A stretch of DNA of 64,000 nt from CAZLFQ01 sp044229535. Its GTDB lineage: Bacteria; Pseudomonadota; Alphaproteobacteria; Rickettsiales; Midichloriaceae. The stretch's first letter is position 1. The number at the start of each line of letters is the position of its first letter. The position numbers were made by a program, and so were the translations under genes. Positions 1 to 8,444 of this stretch are shown here, in pieces. The notes under the pieces are model-generated. The model did no database searches. It saw nothing but the letters and a program-made list of their open reading frames with translations, and was not told the DNA's origin. The stretch covers positions 1,054,001-1,118,000 of the forward strand of contig JBGASU010000001.1 of the NCBI GenBank assembly GCA_044229535.1, in the 5' to 3' direction.

Positions 1-437
1 TTAAAAACATCAAAAGAATTAGCAAGAACTCGAACTGCTACTTCATTCTTCCCAGACTCATCTTGAAACTTTAACAACTCCTTCAACCTAACATTTTCAC
101 CAACTAAAACCTGCAGATGCGTTATTTCATTTTTTAATTTTTTATTCTCTTCGATAAGGTTTGCATTAAGTTGTAAAGTGCTAAACAAATTTTTCAGACC
201 TATGTACAAATCATTTACTAAGGTGAATGGCGAGGACAAATTTGCATATATTATATTCGCTGTTTCTATACTAGATTGCCTAATAGAAATTGACGCTCTG
301 TTTTCTGAATTAAATACAATCAGCACTATCAAACAGAATATAATAACAAAGGCTGACTTCAGTCTAGAATAGGAAAACCTGAATAAGCTTAGAACATATC
401 CAAAGACATTAATCTCACTAATCGAACTTTTAGCCAT
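1..437 (-). CDS. mreC: Rod shape-determining protein MreC, C-terminus outside the window
   Basis: Bitopic inner-membrane protein that organises the elongasome (MreB, MreD, PBP2, RodA) for lateral wall growth. The first 145 codons are visible. They show a basic cytoplasmic start, one membrane segment at about residues 28-43, and a periplasmic coiled coil at about 93-125 with the typical alternation of Asn, Leu and Glu (EENKKLKNEI, then ENVRLKELL). The reading frame is open to the window edge. ATG at 437 overlaps the lipA stop by 8 bases (ATGGCTAA), so it is probably translationally coupled to lipA. Identification rests on this architecture; the C-terminal beta domains cannot be seen. Confidence 0.8.
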   Translation of the reverse strand, partial: MAKSSISEINVFGYVLSLFRFSYSRLKSAFVIIFCLIVLIVFNSENRASISIRQSSIETANIIYANLSSPFTLVNDLYIGLKNLFSTLQLNANLIEENKKLKNEITHLQVLVGENVRLKELLKFQDESGKNEVAVRVLANSFDVF

Positions 438-1329
438 TATTAATTTTTTCTAACCTTGCTGCTTTCAGTTTAGCAAAATCTTCTCCAGCATGATAGGAAG
501 ATCTTGTGAGCGGACTTGCTGACACCATTAAGAATCCTTTTACCTTCGCCATACGCGCATAATACTCAAATTCCTCTGGTGTAACAAATCTATCAACAGG
601 CGCATGTTTAGGCGTTGGTTGTAAGTACTGTCCTATAGTCATAAAATCAACATCCGCAGCTCTTAAGTCATCCATAAGTTGCAGCACTTCTTCTTTAGTC
701 TCACCCAATCCAACCATAATCCCTGACTTTGTAAACATTGTAGGATCTAATTTTTTGACCGTATGCAAAAGATTCAATGAATTGAAATAGCGTGCTCCAG
801 GTCGAATAGTGTTATACAAGGATGGAACTGTTTCAATGTTATGGTTATATACATCGGGCTTAGCCTTTACAACAATCTCTATAGACTTTTCTTTACGTAA
901 AAAATCTGGCGTTAATACTTCTATTGAAGTATTAGGTGATAATTTTCTAATCTTAGTAATACACTCTGCAAAATGGTTTGCGCCTCCATCTTCTAGATCA
1001 TCTCGATCAACTGATGTAATAACAACATGGCTTAACCCCAACTTAGACACTGCAGCTGCTAAATTATCAGGTTCATGTGGATCTAATTTATCAGGTATAC
1101 CTGTGGCAATATTACAAAATGCACATGCTCTGGTACAAGTACTTCCAAGAATCATCACGGTCGCATGCTTCTTCTCCCAACACTCCCCAATATTTGGACA
1201 AGCGGCTTCCTCACACACCGTATTAAGCTTATGCTTTCGAATCAAATCGTGCGTATCTCTATAACCTTGGGATACAGGCGCTTTCACTCTAATCCAATCT
1301 GGCTTCTTTAATCGTGTTTGTGACTCCAT
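430..1329 (-). CDS. lipA: Lipoyl synthase
   Basis: Radical-SAM enzyme that inserts two sulfur atoms into octanoyl groups on the E2 subunits of 2-oxoacid dehydrogenases and on GcvH. Length 299 residues, normal for the family. The auxiliary cluster cysteines are C39, C44 and C50 (CEEAACPNIGEC), the radical-SAM CxxxCxxC cysteines are C65, C69 and C72 (CTRACAFC), and the C-terminal RSSYHAGEDF motif supplies the serine ligand near residue 278. All hallmarks are intact. It lies directly upstream of mreC in the same direction, with overlapping ends. A long open frame on the opposite strand within it is a shadow. Confidence 0.97.
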   Translation of the reverse strand: MESQTRLKKPDWIRVKAPVSQGYRDTHDLIRKHKLNTVCEEAACPNIGECWEKKHATVMILGSTCTRACAFCNIATGIPDKLDPHEPDNLAAAVSKLGLSHVVITSVDRDDLEDGGANHFAECITKIRKLSPNTSIEVLTPDFLRKEKSIEIVVKAKPDVYNHNIETVPSLYNTIRPGARYFNSLNLLHTVKKLDPTMFTKSGIMVGLGETKEEVLQLMDDLRAADVDFMTIGQYLQPTPKHAPVDRFVTPEEFEYYARMAKVKGFLMVSASPLTRSSYHAGEDFAKLKAARLEKINNG

Positions 1330-1425
1330 AAATACCTAAGACCCATCTCAAGTTGAGATTCTAACAAATTCCTGCATAAAATCAATGAACGATTAGCTGC
1401 CTAAAACAAACCGTGGCGCCCGCTA

Positions 1426-2316
1426 TCAAGCTCCTCTCCCTTTATTTCCGCCATCATGGTTGCGTTTTATAGCATCAAAGAAAACAGAGTTTACAGTTGT
1501 ACCTATGGTAATTAAAATCGTATTAAATCCAGCTCCTCTAACCAAGGCTTTTGGACCATGTTCAGCAAGCATTGTGGCACTTAGTCTAAAAAACCCTACC
1601 CCTTTTTTCGCATCTGCCTTTTGAATATGGACAAGAACAGTATCAATAAGAGATAAAGGCACCGCCACCATCACACCTGATGCGACAGCTTTCACAATTT
1701 TTCTAGATGTTGGGTTCATTTGTTTTGGCAGCTTAGGAATTATGTAGTTATCTACAGCATCCAAAGCTGCAAAGGTCCCTCCTGTAGTAGCTCCTTGCTT
1801 TATTATAGTTGGCGTCAATCCTCTAAAAGCCTTTACTACCATAGACTGAATAGAACCGTTATCTCCTTCCCGTAGGAAATTCAAATATGAACCACTCTGC
1901 GACGTTATAGAATAAGTACGCCATGCATTAATACCAGTCGCGAATGCTCCTTCAATTAGACCACCTACTAAACCACGCGTTAAATTTAGAGACGTTTGAT
2001 GAAATGCAGAATTAGTTGGGACTAGAGGCGCAACAATTTCATTAGCCGCTTTATCGCCAAAATACGCGCCTGCATATTTGAAAAGCGCTTTTCCTTCTCG
2101 TAACATACTAGGAGTGACTCCTTTAAACGGAGCTTCAAAAGTTCTGTTTAGAATAGTGGTAAAACTAGCATCCATAGATTTCTGAGCATGTACTTTAGCT
2201 ACAAATAAAGGCTGAGTAGGAACAGCAAGAAACATCTTGCACCCTGTAAAAACTATAGCTTGAAATAATGGATTAGACTGTAGACCAAAAAAATCGGTAA
2301 CTGGTGTATTCTTCAT
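1426..2316 (-). CDS. Mitochondrial-carrier-family-like membrane protein
   Basis: 296 residues with three internal repeats of about 95-100 residues that resemble the mitochondrial carrier (SLC25) fold. Each repeat ends in a related motif: FKGVTPSMLREG (64-75), FRGLTPTIIKQG (164-175) and VRGAGFNTILIT (259-270), like the carrier F/Y-x-G-x-x-P-x-x-x-R segment. PLFVAKVHAQ (36-45) and PLSLIDTVLVHIQ (220-232) resemble the odd-helix P-x-D/E-x-x-K signature, but the acidic residue is missing and repeat 2 lacks the proline. Glycine-rich hydrophobic stretches fit six membrane helices. Carriers of this family are eukaryotic, and a few intracellular bacteria have acquired them. The substrate is unknown, and a structural rather than transport role is possible. 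A second related gene lies at 53423-54256. Confidence 0.5.
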   Translation of the reverse strand: MKNTPVTDFFGLQSNPLFQAIVFTGCKMFLAVPTQPLFVAKVHAQKSMDASFTTILNRTFEAPFKGVTPSMLREGKALFKYAGAYFGDKAANEIVAPLVPTNSAFHQTSLNLTRGLVGGLIEGAFATGINAWRTYSITSQSGSYLNFLREGDNGSIQSMVVKAFRGLTPTIIKQGATTGGTFAALDAVDNYIIPKLPKQMNPTSRKIVKAVASGVMVAVPLSLIDTVLVHIQKADAKKGVGFFRLSATMLAEHGPKALVRGAGFNTILITIGTTVNSVFFDAIKRNHDGGNKGRGA

Positions 2317-2375
2317 AAGTTTTTAGCGAAGATTTACAACAGTTACCGACTATGTGCAATAAGTAAATATTACAA

Positions 2376-2876
2376 TTATTTCATCTCACACATTGCATCG
2401 CAAGATTTAAAAGATATCCAGCAGATAACCCCTAAGCCTAGGCCTTCAAAGAATCCACCAAAGAACCAAGCTTGTGCTAATTCCCAAGATATAGGCATCC
2501 ATGCATAAGCAGCCGCACCCATAGTACCAAACAATAAACCTATCAATGCACCAAAGCGCAATCCTTTAGTGACTCCACATCCACAGCAATAGTGAGAATA
2601 CAATCCAGCGACAACAAAAGCCGTTATAATTTGGGTTATTGTCGAAAATACGAAATGGTTTTCCATTTCCGCAACAGATCTCCATAAATGCTTTGATTGC
2701 TCATATAAAGGCATCAGCATATGTCCATGTAGAACAAAACTGTATCCAAATATAAATAAGAATCCTAAAACTGTCGCAATTAATAGGTTTTTTACTGGTG
2801 CACAAGTAATTGGGCAACACATTGTAGCACAAGACGTGCTTTTAGTTTTTTTTGTATTTTTAGTATTTTTTTTCAT
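2376..2876 (-). CDS. Cys-rich four-helix inner-membrane protein, unknown function
   Basis: 166 residues, family not recognised. A Lys/Thr/Asn-rich cytoplasmic start leads into a cysteine cluster (C16, C20, C21, C25) just before the first membrane segment (about 31-50). Further hydrophobic segments are at about 77-95, 105-127 and 136-157. A second cluster, CCGC (97-100), sits between helices 2 and 3, and C152, C159 and C163 lie near the C-terminus. Glycines in helices 3 and 4 suggest tight packing. Ten cysteines in so small a protein suggest metal or redox chemistry, but this is inference. The gene is co-directional with mnmA upstream and the carrier-like gene downstream. Confidence 0.6.
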   Translation of the reverse strand: MKKNTKNTKKTKSTSCATMCCPITCAPVKNLLIATVLGFLFIFGYSFVLHGHMLMPLYEQSKHLWRSVAEMENHFVFSTITQIITAFVVAGLYSHYCCGCGVTKGLRFGALIGLLFGTMGAAAYAWMPISWELAQAWFFGGFFEGLGLGVICWISFKSCDAMCEMK

Positions 2877-2962
2877 CTTAATACCAGATATTAAAATTAG
2901 ACCTCAAAAAAATCCTACAATCTTAATATACGTCTTGTCAAGATATCAAGTAATTCAGCCAG

Positions 2963-4081
2963 TTAACCTTCCCGTTCAATCCAACCACCACCCAGAACTC
3001 TTGTACCTTGATACATTACACATGCTTGCCCTGGAGTTATGCCATTATACGGCTCTTCTAAAACAACTTTAATACGATTGTCAGGCAATGGATGAACCCT
3101 AGCATGAAGACCTATGTGCGATGAGCGAAGCCTAACCGTACACTCCATGCCAGCTTCTGGCAATGGGGCATCACCCAACCAATTTACCTCTTTTGCAGTA
3201 AGTGTATTTGACATCAAATCATCTTTTGAACCAACCACCACTTCTTTTGTGTCTGGCTTTAATTTTATTACGTAAAGTGGCTCACCAGTCGCAACACCCA
3301 AGCCTTTTCTTTGGCCAACAGTGTAATTAATAACCCCATCATGCTTACCAACCACTGTGCCATCTTTTAGTACTATATTACCAGCATCCAAAGACCCTGG
3401 CCTTAGCTTTTCTATGACAGATGCATAATTACCATTTGGAACAAAACATATATCTTGGCTGTCAGGTTTATCGGCTATCTCTAGTCCAAATTGTTTAGCA
3501 AGAATTCTTGTTTGCGGCTTATTCAAACCGCCAAGTGGGAATCTTAAAAAGTCCAATTGCTCTTGGGTTGTAGCAAATAAGAAATAACTCTGGTCTTTGC
3601 TGATATCACTTGCCACATGTAACTGCGCCTTACCATTTTCTTCAAATCTTTGTACATAATGACCTGTGGCTAAGCAATCAGCCCCCAAATCTCTCGCAAC
3701 TTTAAATAAATCTTGGAACTTAACTTTTTGATTGCACCTGACACAAGGTATTGGCGTTTCGCCTCTTAAATAACTATCAGCAAAATCATCCATCACCGAT
3801 TCTTTAAAGATACTTTCGTAATTTAATACGTAGTGAGGAATGCCAATTTTTTCTGCCGCCATTTGCGCATCGTAAATATCCTGTCCTGCACAACACGCAC
3901 CCTTCTTACCTAAAGCCAAACCATGATCATATAGCTGAAGAGTAATGCCTATTACTTCATGTCCTTGATTGGCGAGCAATGCTGCTACTGTAGAACTATC
4001 CACCCCACCAGACATCGCTACCACAACTTTCTGTTTGGTAGAGGCAATTGGTCTAATGGCGTTAAAATCTATTGCTTGCAT
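2963..4081 (-). CDS. mnmA: tRNA-specific 2-thiouridylase MnmA
   Basis: Thiolates U34 of tRNA-Lys, -Glu and -Gln (the s2U step of mnm5s2U) using ATP and sulfur relayed from a cysteine desulfurase. 372 residues. The PP-loop AMSGGVDSS is at about 22-30. The catalytic cysteine region PCVRCNQKVKF and the segment SQDICFVPNGNY are present, as are the C-terminal beta domains with YTVGQRKGLG. It is transcribed in line with yidC upstream, separated by 42 bases. The desulfurases in this window (iscS and the nifS-like gene) could be its sulfur source. Confidence 0.96.
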   Translation of the reverse strand: MQAIDFNAIRPIASTKQKVVVAMSGGVDSSTVAALLANQGHEVIGITLQLYDHGLALGKKGACCAGQDIYDAQMAAEKIGIPHYVLNYESIFKESVMDDFADSYLRGETPIPCVRCNQKVKFQDLFKVARDLGADCLATGHYVQRFEENGKAQLHVASDISKDQSYFLFATTQEQLDFLRFPLGGLNKPQTRILAKQFGLEIADKPDSQDICFVPNGNYASVIEKLRPGSLDAGNIVLKDGTVVGKHDGVINYTVGQRKGLGVATGEPLYVIKLKPDTKEVVVGSKDDLMSNTLTAKEVNWLGDAPLPEAGMECTVRLRSSHIGLHARVHPLPDNRIKVVLEEPYNGITPGQACVMYQGTRVLGGGWIEREG

Positions 4082-4123
4082 AATGCGAGCATTTTAACAC
4101 AAAAACCCTGCCTTGCAAAGCCG

Positions 4124-5800
4124 CTATTTATTACCTTCTAACTTCTTAATCAACCACTGCTGCAATATTGACAAAATATTGCTCCAAGCCCAATAAATAA
4201 CCAACCCCGATGGAAAGGATGCAAACATGAATAAGAACAACAGAGGCATCAGACGCATAACCTGCGCTTGGGTAGGATCTGTAGGTTCAGGGTTCATGCG
4301 TTGTTGAGCATACATAGTAGCAGCCATTAGCAACGGGAAAATACCAATACTTAAGAATGACGGAGGATCCCATGGAATCAGACCAAACAAATTCACAAAC
4401 GTTAATGGATCTGGGGCTGAAAGATCATGTATCCAGCCAAAGAATGGGGCATGACGCATTTCCAAAGTAACTGACAATACTTTATATAGAGCGAAGAAAA
4501 CCGGTATTTGAAGAATAATAGGTAAACAACCAGCCATAGGATTCACTTTTTCTCTCTTATACATTTCTAAAAGTGATTTTTGGAAAGCTTGAGAGTCATC
4601 TTTATACTTTTCTTTTAAAGCTGTCATTTTGGGTTGTAAATCTTTAAGCTTATTCATACCCTTGAAACCCTTATGTGCTAATGGGAACAATATTAGTTTA
4701 ATAACCACCGTCAGAATTAAGATAGCTACCCCAAAGTTGCCTATTAAATCATAGAAATAGTGTAGCAATATAAATATTGGCTTGGTTATAAAATATAGAA
4801 CCCCAAAATCTACAGCCCTATCAAATAGCTTTATGTTATATTCTTTTTCATAGCTATCCAAAACTTCTAATTCTTTTGCCCCAGCAAAAACCTTCATTGA
4901 AATTTTTGATGAAGCTCCATTTTTAATTGTTTCTTGCTTATTTGAAAGACTCACTTGATAACGATTATTCTTATCGACTTTGTTAGACCTAAAATTTGCG
5001 GTTATGTCTGTTTTTTCAGCTGGAACAATCGCCGTCAACCAATACTTATCTGAGAAACCAATCCAATGAGTTTGTTTGCCAGTAAAATCTTGTTTTCCAT
5101 CTTCTACCAAATCTGCGAAAGATACTTCGGTCAGCTTATCATCAAAAACCCCTATTGCCCCTTCATGAATTAATGTATTCTGTGAATCCGCTTCAGTTTG
5201 AACTCTGGAAATCAGAGTATATGGAGTGAGTATAATATCTTTACCACTTTGGTTTAGTACTTCCTGTGTAACATCAAACATGTAGTTTTTGTCTAAATTT
5301 ACATGAATTTTAAACGTTAAACCCTGGTTATTTTTCCAACTCAGTGTTGTAGAACCATCGGTATTTTTGATGCCTGCCCAAACTGTTTGATGATCTGGCA
5401 AATCAAGATTTGTACCTAACCAGCCAAACTCAGTAAAATATACTTCTTTGGTATGGCTTGGAGAAAGAAGAACAACTTCTGGACTTTCTTTTTTAGGAGT
5501 TAGCTTATAGTTTTTTAGGGTTAGATCATCTAGTCTTGCACCAGTCAAATTTATAGATGCACGAACTTTATCGTTTGAAAGAAAGATTCTTTTGGTATCT
5601 TTAATTGCATCTGCTCTGTCTACGACTACATCTACTTGCTCAACTTTTTTCACCGCTTTGACAGTTAGTTGCTCTTGCTTTATAGATGCCTCTTGCTCCG
5701 CAAGCATTGGATCAACAAAGAGGACTTGCCAAAAATAAATTATTGCCACGCACAAAGTTGTAGCGATTAACAATCTCGTATTCTCTGATAAATTATGCAT
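4124..5800 (-). CDS. yidC: Membrane protein insertase YidC
   Basis: Inserts and folds inner-membrane proteins, alone or with SecYEG. 558 residues, the long Gram-negative form. There is one N-terminal membrane helix (about 10-25), a large periplasmic beta-supersandwich domain (about 60-330), then the conserved core with five membrane segments starting near residue 345. The cytoplasmic region GFKGMNKLKDLQPKM and the segment NPMAGCLPIILQIPVFFALY are characteristic. It starts 8 bases after yidD in the rpmH-rnpA-yidD-yidC operon, the usual bacterial order. Confidence 0.97.
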   Translation of the reverse strand: MHNLSENTRLLIATTLCVAIIYFWQVLFVDPMLAEQEASIKQEQLTVKAVKKVEQVDVVVDRADAIKDTKRIFLSNDKVRASINLTGARLDDLTLKNYKLTPKKESPEVVLLSPSHTKEVYFTEFGWLGTNLDLPDHQTVWAGIKNTDGSTTLSWKNNQGLTFKIHVNLDKNYMFDVTQEVLNQSGKDIILTPYTLISRVQTEADSQNTLIHEGAIGVFDDKLTEVSFADLVEDGKQDFTGKQTHWIGFSDKYWLTAIVPAEKTDITANFRSNKVDKNNRYQVSLSNKQETIKNGASSKISMKVFAGAKELEVLDSYEKEYNIKLFDRAVDFGVLYFITKPIFILLHYFYDLIGNFGVAILILTVVIKLILFPLAHKGFKGMNKLKDLQPKMTALKEKYKDDSQAFQKSLLEMYKREKVNPMAGCLPIILQIPVFFALYKVLSVTLEMRHAPFFGWIHDLSAPDPLTFVNLFGLIPWDPPSFLSIGIFPLLMAATMYAQQRMNPEPTDPTQAQVMRLMPLLFLFMFASFPSGLVIYWAWSNILSILQQWLIKKLEGNK

Positions 5801-5808
5801 TTCTTTCT

Positions 5809-6018
5809 CTATTCTACTGGATCATAGCCACCTTTCGCAAAAGGATGGCATCTGATAATTCGTTTAAATGTAAGGTATAATCCTTTAACTACACCTTTTT
5901 TCTCTACTGCTTCTATACCATACTCTGAGCAAGAGGGGAAGTACCTACATGATCTTGGAAGCATAGGAGATATAAAATATCTATATCCCTTAAATATACC
6001 TTTTATAACAAACTTCAT
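5809..6018 (-). CDS. yidD: Membrane protein insertion efficiency factor YidD
   Basis: Small amphipathic membrane-associated protein that helps YidC-dependent insertion. 69 residues. The signature SCRYFPSCSEYGIEAV (23-38) and the C-terminal RCHPFAKGGYDPV segment are complete. ATG at 6018 overlaps the rnpA stop as ATGA, so the two genes are translationally coupled. The position between rnpA and yidC is canonical. Confidence 0.95.
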   Translation of the reverse strand: MKFVIKGIFKGYRYFISPMLPRSCRYFPSCSEYGIEAVEKKGVVKGLYLTFKRIIRCHPFAKGGYDPVE

Positions 6019-6332
6019 GAGTTTAGCTTATTAGAGAGTCTCTCTAATTCTAGTATAAGACTAGAAAATTCGACATCAATTATTGCTGCTTTTGCTAATA
6101 TCACCGCCTCTACATTTTTAATCAGAACTTTAGCAATAGCAGCTCTCAACCTTCTTTTAGCTTTATTTCGCGCGACAGCTTTGGGGAAAATTTTCTTTGG
6201 TGCGGCGATAGCAAACGTCGGCTCGCCTTCCTTAATTAAATAATAGCAATTAAAAAATGGCGAAGAATATTTCTTGCCATTCTTTAAAATTTTTTGAATT
6301 TCTGTGTTTTTTTTAATCGTGACTAGCGTCAT
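6015..6332 (-). CDS. rnpA: Ribonuclease P protein component
   Basis: Basic protein that binds the catalytic RNase P RNA for tRNA 5' maturation. About 105 residues. The RNR motif region reads ARNKAKRRLR, and the preceding hydrophobic strand FAIAAPKKIFPKAVAR fits the family. ATG at 6332 is preferred because it overlaps the rpmH stop codon as TAATG. A TTG three codons upstream would extend the protein into the rpmH tail and is less likely. The C-terminal half is divergent and short of basic residues, common in reduced AT-rich genomes. Confidence 0.9.
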   Translation of the reverse strand: MTLVTIKKNTEIQKILKNGKKYSSPFFNCYYLIKEGEPTFAIAAPKKIFPKAVARNKAKRRLRAAIAKVLIKNVEAVILAKAAIIDVEFSSLILELERLSNKLNS

Positions 6333-6472
6333 TAAGCGCAAAGCTTTTTACGACCTGTAGCACGTCTGCTGCTTAGCACTTTTTTACCGCCAACTGTTGC
6401 CATGCGACTTCTAAAGCCATGTCTACGCTTTCTAACTAGTTTACTAGGCTGATATGTTCTACGTGTTGCCAT
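6332..6472 (-). CDS. rpmH: 50S ribosomal protein L34
   Basis: 46-residue very basic ribosomal protein. The start MATRRTYQPSKLVRKRRHGF and the following RSRMATVGGKKVL match the L34 family along the whole length. The initial MATRR is slightly longer than the common MKRT start. It is the first gene of the rpmH-rnpA-yidD-yidC operon and is preceded by a strong sigma-70-type promoter at 6506-6534. The stop codon overlaps the rnpA start. Confidence 0.97.
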   Translation of the reverse strand: MATRRTYQPSKLVRKRRHGFRSRMATVGGKKVLSSRRATGRKKLCA

Positions 6473-6505
6473 TTTATCAATTCTGTATATTAATTAAGAG
6501 ATGAT

Positions 6506-6534
6506 TTTATACAGTTATTAGTCTATAAAGTCAA
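6506..6534 (-). promoter_or_regulatory. Promoter of the rpmH operon
   Basis: On the minus strand, a -35 box TTGACT and a -10 box TATAAA are separated by exactly 17 bases, ending 33 bases upstream of the rpmH ATG. It is one of the best sigma-70-like promoters in the window, as expected for a ribosomal-protein operon. The udg gene starts divergently on the other side of this 85-base gap. Confidence 0.75.
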
Positions 6535-6557
6535 TAGGTCTTATTGGTTTTGCTGAA

Positions 6558-7289
6558 ATGAAAAATACTTTAAAAATATATCAAGAATTCGGCGTCGACT
6601 CTTTTTACGAAAAAAAGCCTGTAAATAGAACCGTACAGAAGCCTGAAAAAGAACAGTTAACCACCCCTGCAAAGCCTACCACATCCCAAGAGTCTTCCTC
6701 CAGACAACTCGCTGACAAATGCAATACACTTCAAGAACTTGAGCTTGCCGTTAAGAATTTTAATGGATGCGCAATTAAGAAAGTGGCGATAAACACTGTA
6801 TTTGCAGACGGTAAGCTCGGCGCAAAAGTCATGATGATTGGCGAAGCACCAGGAGCAAATGAAGATAAGGAAGGAATCCCTTTCTGTGGCCAAAGTGGCA
6901 AATTACTAAACAACATATTGCCCTCAATAGGTCTAAAAAGAGATGATGTCTACATTACCAACACTGTGTTTTGGCGTCCTCCTGGTAATCGCAGGCCTAC
7001 ACCTGAAGAACTAGAATTATGCCGTCCATTTGTTGAAAAACATATAGCATTGGTTTCCCCTGAAGTTATTGTGCTTGTTGGCAGCACGGCAGTTGAGTCC
7101 CTACTCGGCAACAAATTTTCAATGCATCAAATTCGAAGTGAGTATTACAATTATACAAACGAATATTTAGCCAAGCCTATCAAAACAGCCGTTATATTCC
7201 ATCCATCCTATCTGTTACGCCAACCTACCAAGAAAAAACTTATGTGGTTTGATGTTTTAAAGCTCAAAGCATTTCTTGAGGACAAATAA
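6558..7289 (+). CDS. Uracil-DNA glycosylase, family-4-like
   Basis: Removes uracil from DNA. 243 residues: a low-complexity Pro/Thr/Gln N-terminus (about 20-50) precedes the UDG fold. Motif A is GEAPGANEDKEGIPFCGQSG (about 94-113), the NRRPTPEE loop follows, and motif B is HPSYLLRQ near residue 215. Of the four cysteines that bind the [4Fe-4S] cluster in classical family 4, only one of the first pair (NGCAIKK) and the one in ELCRPF are visible. The KCRPP position is WRPP, a pattern I associate with alphaproteobacterial homologues, so the cluster may be absent. yejE starts directly after its stop codon. Confidence 0.85.
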   Translation: MKNTLKIYQEFGVDSFYEKKPVNRTVQKPEKEQLTTPAKPTTSQESSSRQLADKCNTLQELELAVKNFNGCAIKKVAINTVFADGKLGAKVMMIGEAPGANEDKEGIPFCGQSGKLLNNILPSIGLKRDDVYITNTVFWRPPGNRRPTPEELELCRPFVEKHIALVSPEVIVLVGSTAVESLLGNKFSMHQIRSEYYNYTNEYLAKPIKTAVIFHPSYLLRQPTKKKLMWFDVLKLKAFLEDK

Positions 7290-8327
7290 ATGTTTGAAAC
7301 TTACAAAAAATGGAGAAGCAAGGACTCGGTCAATAGAAAATTCCTAAATTTTAAAGCGAATAAAAGAGGCTATTACTCCTTCTGGATTTTTATAGTTCTG
7401 TTCTTTCTAACTACATTTGCTGAGTTTATTGCGAATGACAAACCATTAATTATGTATTTCAAAGGTTCTTTCTACTTCCCTATCGTATCACATATAACAG
7501 AAGAAGATCTTGGTGGCGATTATGTAACAGATCCTGACTTTAATGACCCATTTGTAAAAAGTTTAGTTGAAAAACATGGTTGGGCGATTATGCCTCCAAT
7601 CCATTTCAATTACCAAACCATCAATTTTAATTTACCAAGTCCTGCACCTTCTCCACCCGATTCTGTTAATTGGCTTGGAACAGATGATCAGGGGCGAGAT
7701 ATTCTTGCGCGCCTTATTTATGGGTTTAGAATCTCGGTATTTTTTGGACTAATCCTTACTATATTTAGCTCAGTAATTGGTATAACAATGGGCGCGATCC
7801 AAGGTTATTTCGGTGGTAAGATAGATTTATTTCTCCAGCGTTTTATAGAAATTTGGTCTGGTTTACCTACTCTTTACATCCTAATCATTCTTTCGAGTAT
7901 AGTAGTCCCTAGTTTTTGGTGGTTACTTCTTATAATGTTATTATTTTCTTGGCTTTCTCTCGTTTCCGTTGTGCGCGCTGAGTTTCTAAAAGCACGAAAT
8001 CTTGGTTACGTCAGAGCTGCCCAAGCCTTAGGAGTTAATCATATCGGAATAATTTTTAGACATATTTTACCTAATGCTTTTGTATCGAGTATGACTTATA
8101 TACCTTTTTTACTAAACGGAGCTATTACAACCTTAACTTCTCTGGACTTTTTAGGCTTAGGGCTTCCTCCAGGATCAGCATCATTAGGTGAAATGCTAGG
8201 ACAGGCGAAAAATAACTTACACGCCCCATGGATTGCAGCTTCTGTATTCATAACTTTAACTGCGCTTTTAACACTTCTTATATTTATTGGCGAAGCGGTA
8301 AGAGATGCGTTTGACCCGAGGAAGTAG
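7290..8327 (+). CDS. yejE: ABC transporter permease YejE-like
   Basis: Inner-membrane permease of the YejABEF peptide/microcin-C-type importer. 345 residues. It has an N-terminal membrane helix (about 30-47), a periplasmic loop containing WLGTDDQGRDILARLIYGFR (about 128-148) that is typical of DppC/OppC/YejE proteins, and five further helices. The EAA loop reads EFLKARNLGYVRAAQALG (about 231-248). ATG follows the udg stop with no gap. The partner genes yejA, yejB and yejF are not in this window, so the transporter is either split across the genome or incomplete. Confidence 0.9.
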   Translation: MFETYKKWRSKDSVNRKFLNFKANKRGYYSFWIFIVLFFLTTFAEFIANDKPLIMYFKGSFYFPIVSHITEEDLGGDYVTDPDFNDPFVKSLVEKHGWAIMPPIHFNYQTINFNLPSPAPSPPDSVNWLGTDDQGRDILARLIYGFRISVFFGLILTIFSSVIGITMGAIQGYFGGKIDLFLQRFIEIWSGLPTLYILIILSSIVVPSFWWLLLIMLLFSWLSLVSVVRAEFLKARNLGYVRAAQALGVNHIGIIFRHILPNAFVSSMTYIPFLLNGAITTLTSLDFLGLGLPPGSASLGEMLGQAKNNLHAPWIAASVFITLTALLTLLIFIGEAVRDAFDPRK

Positions 8328-8353
8328 ATTTATGTTGTTTTATGTTTATAAGA

Positions 8354-8427
8354 AAGATCTGGATGGCCACGCTACGCTCGCCATGACGTTATTGCAAGGA
8401 GCACGAGCAACACGGCAATCTGGTCTT
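8354..8427. repeat. Palindromic repeat C1 between yejE and ribF
   Basis: A roughly 74-base imperfect palindrome. One arm reads TGGATGGCCACGC, then GCTCGCCATGACG. The other arm runs from TTATTGC to GGCAATCTGG, and AAGA/TCTT closes the outside. The first arm is about 29/30 identical (inverse orientation) to an arm of the element inside the acetyltransferase gene at 56453-56529, but here the two arms occur in the opposite order. It fills most of the yejE-ribF gap. Confidence 0.65.
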
Positions 8428-8444
8428 AAGAGATTTTAAGTTAT

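Noticed and set aside
178..372. Plus-strand open frame of 64 codons near the left edge
   Set aside because: It is antisense to mreC, whose membrane helix and coiled coil read well on the other strand.
809..1264. Plus-strand open frame of 151 codons
   Set aside because: Shadow of lipA on the other strand; no recognisable domain.
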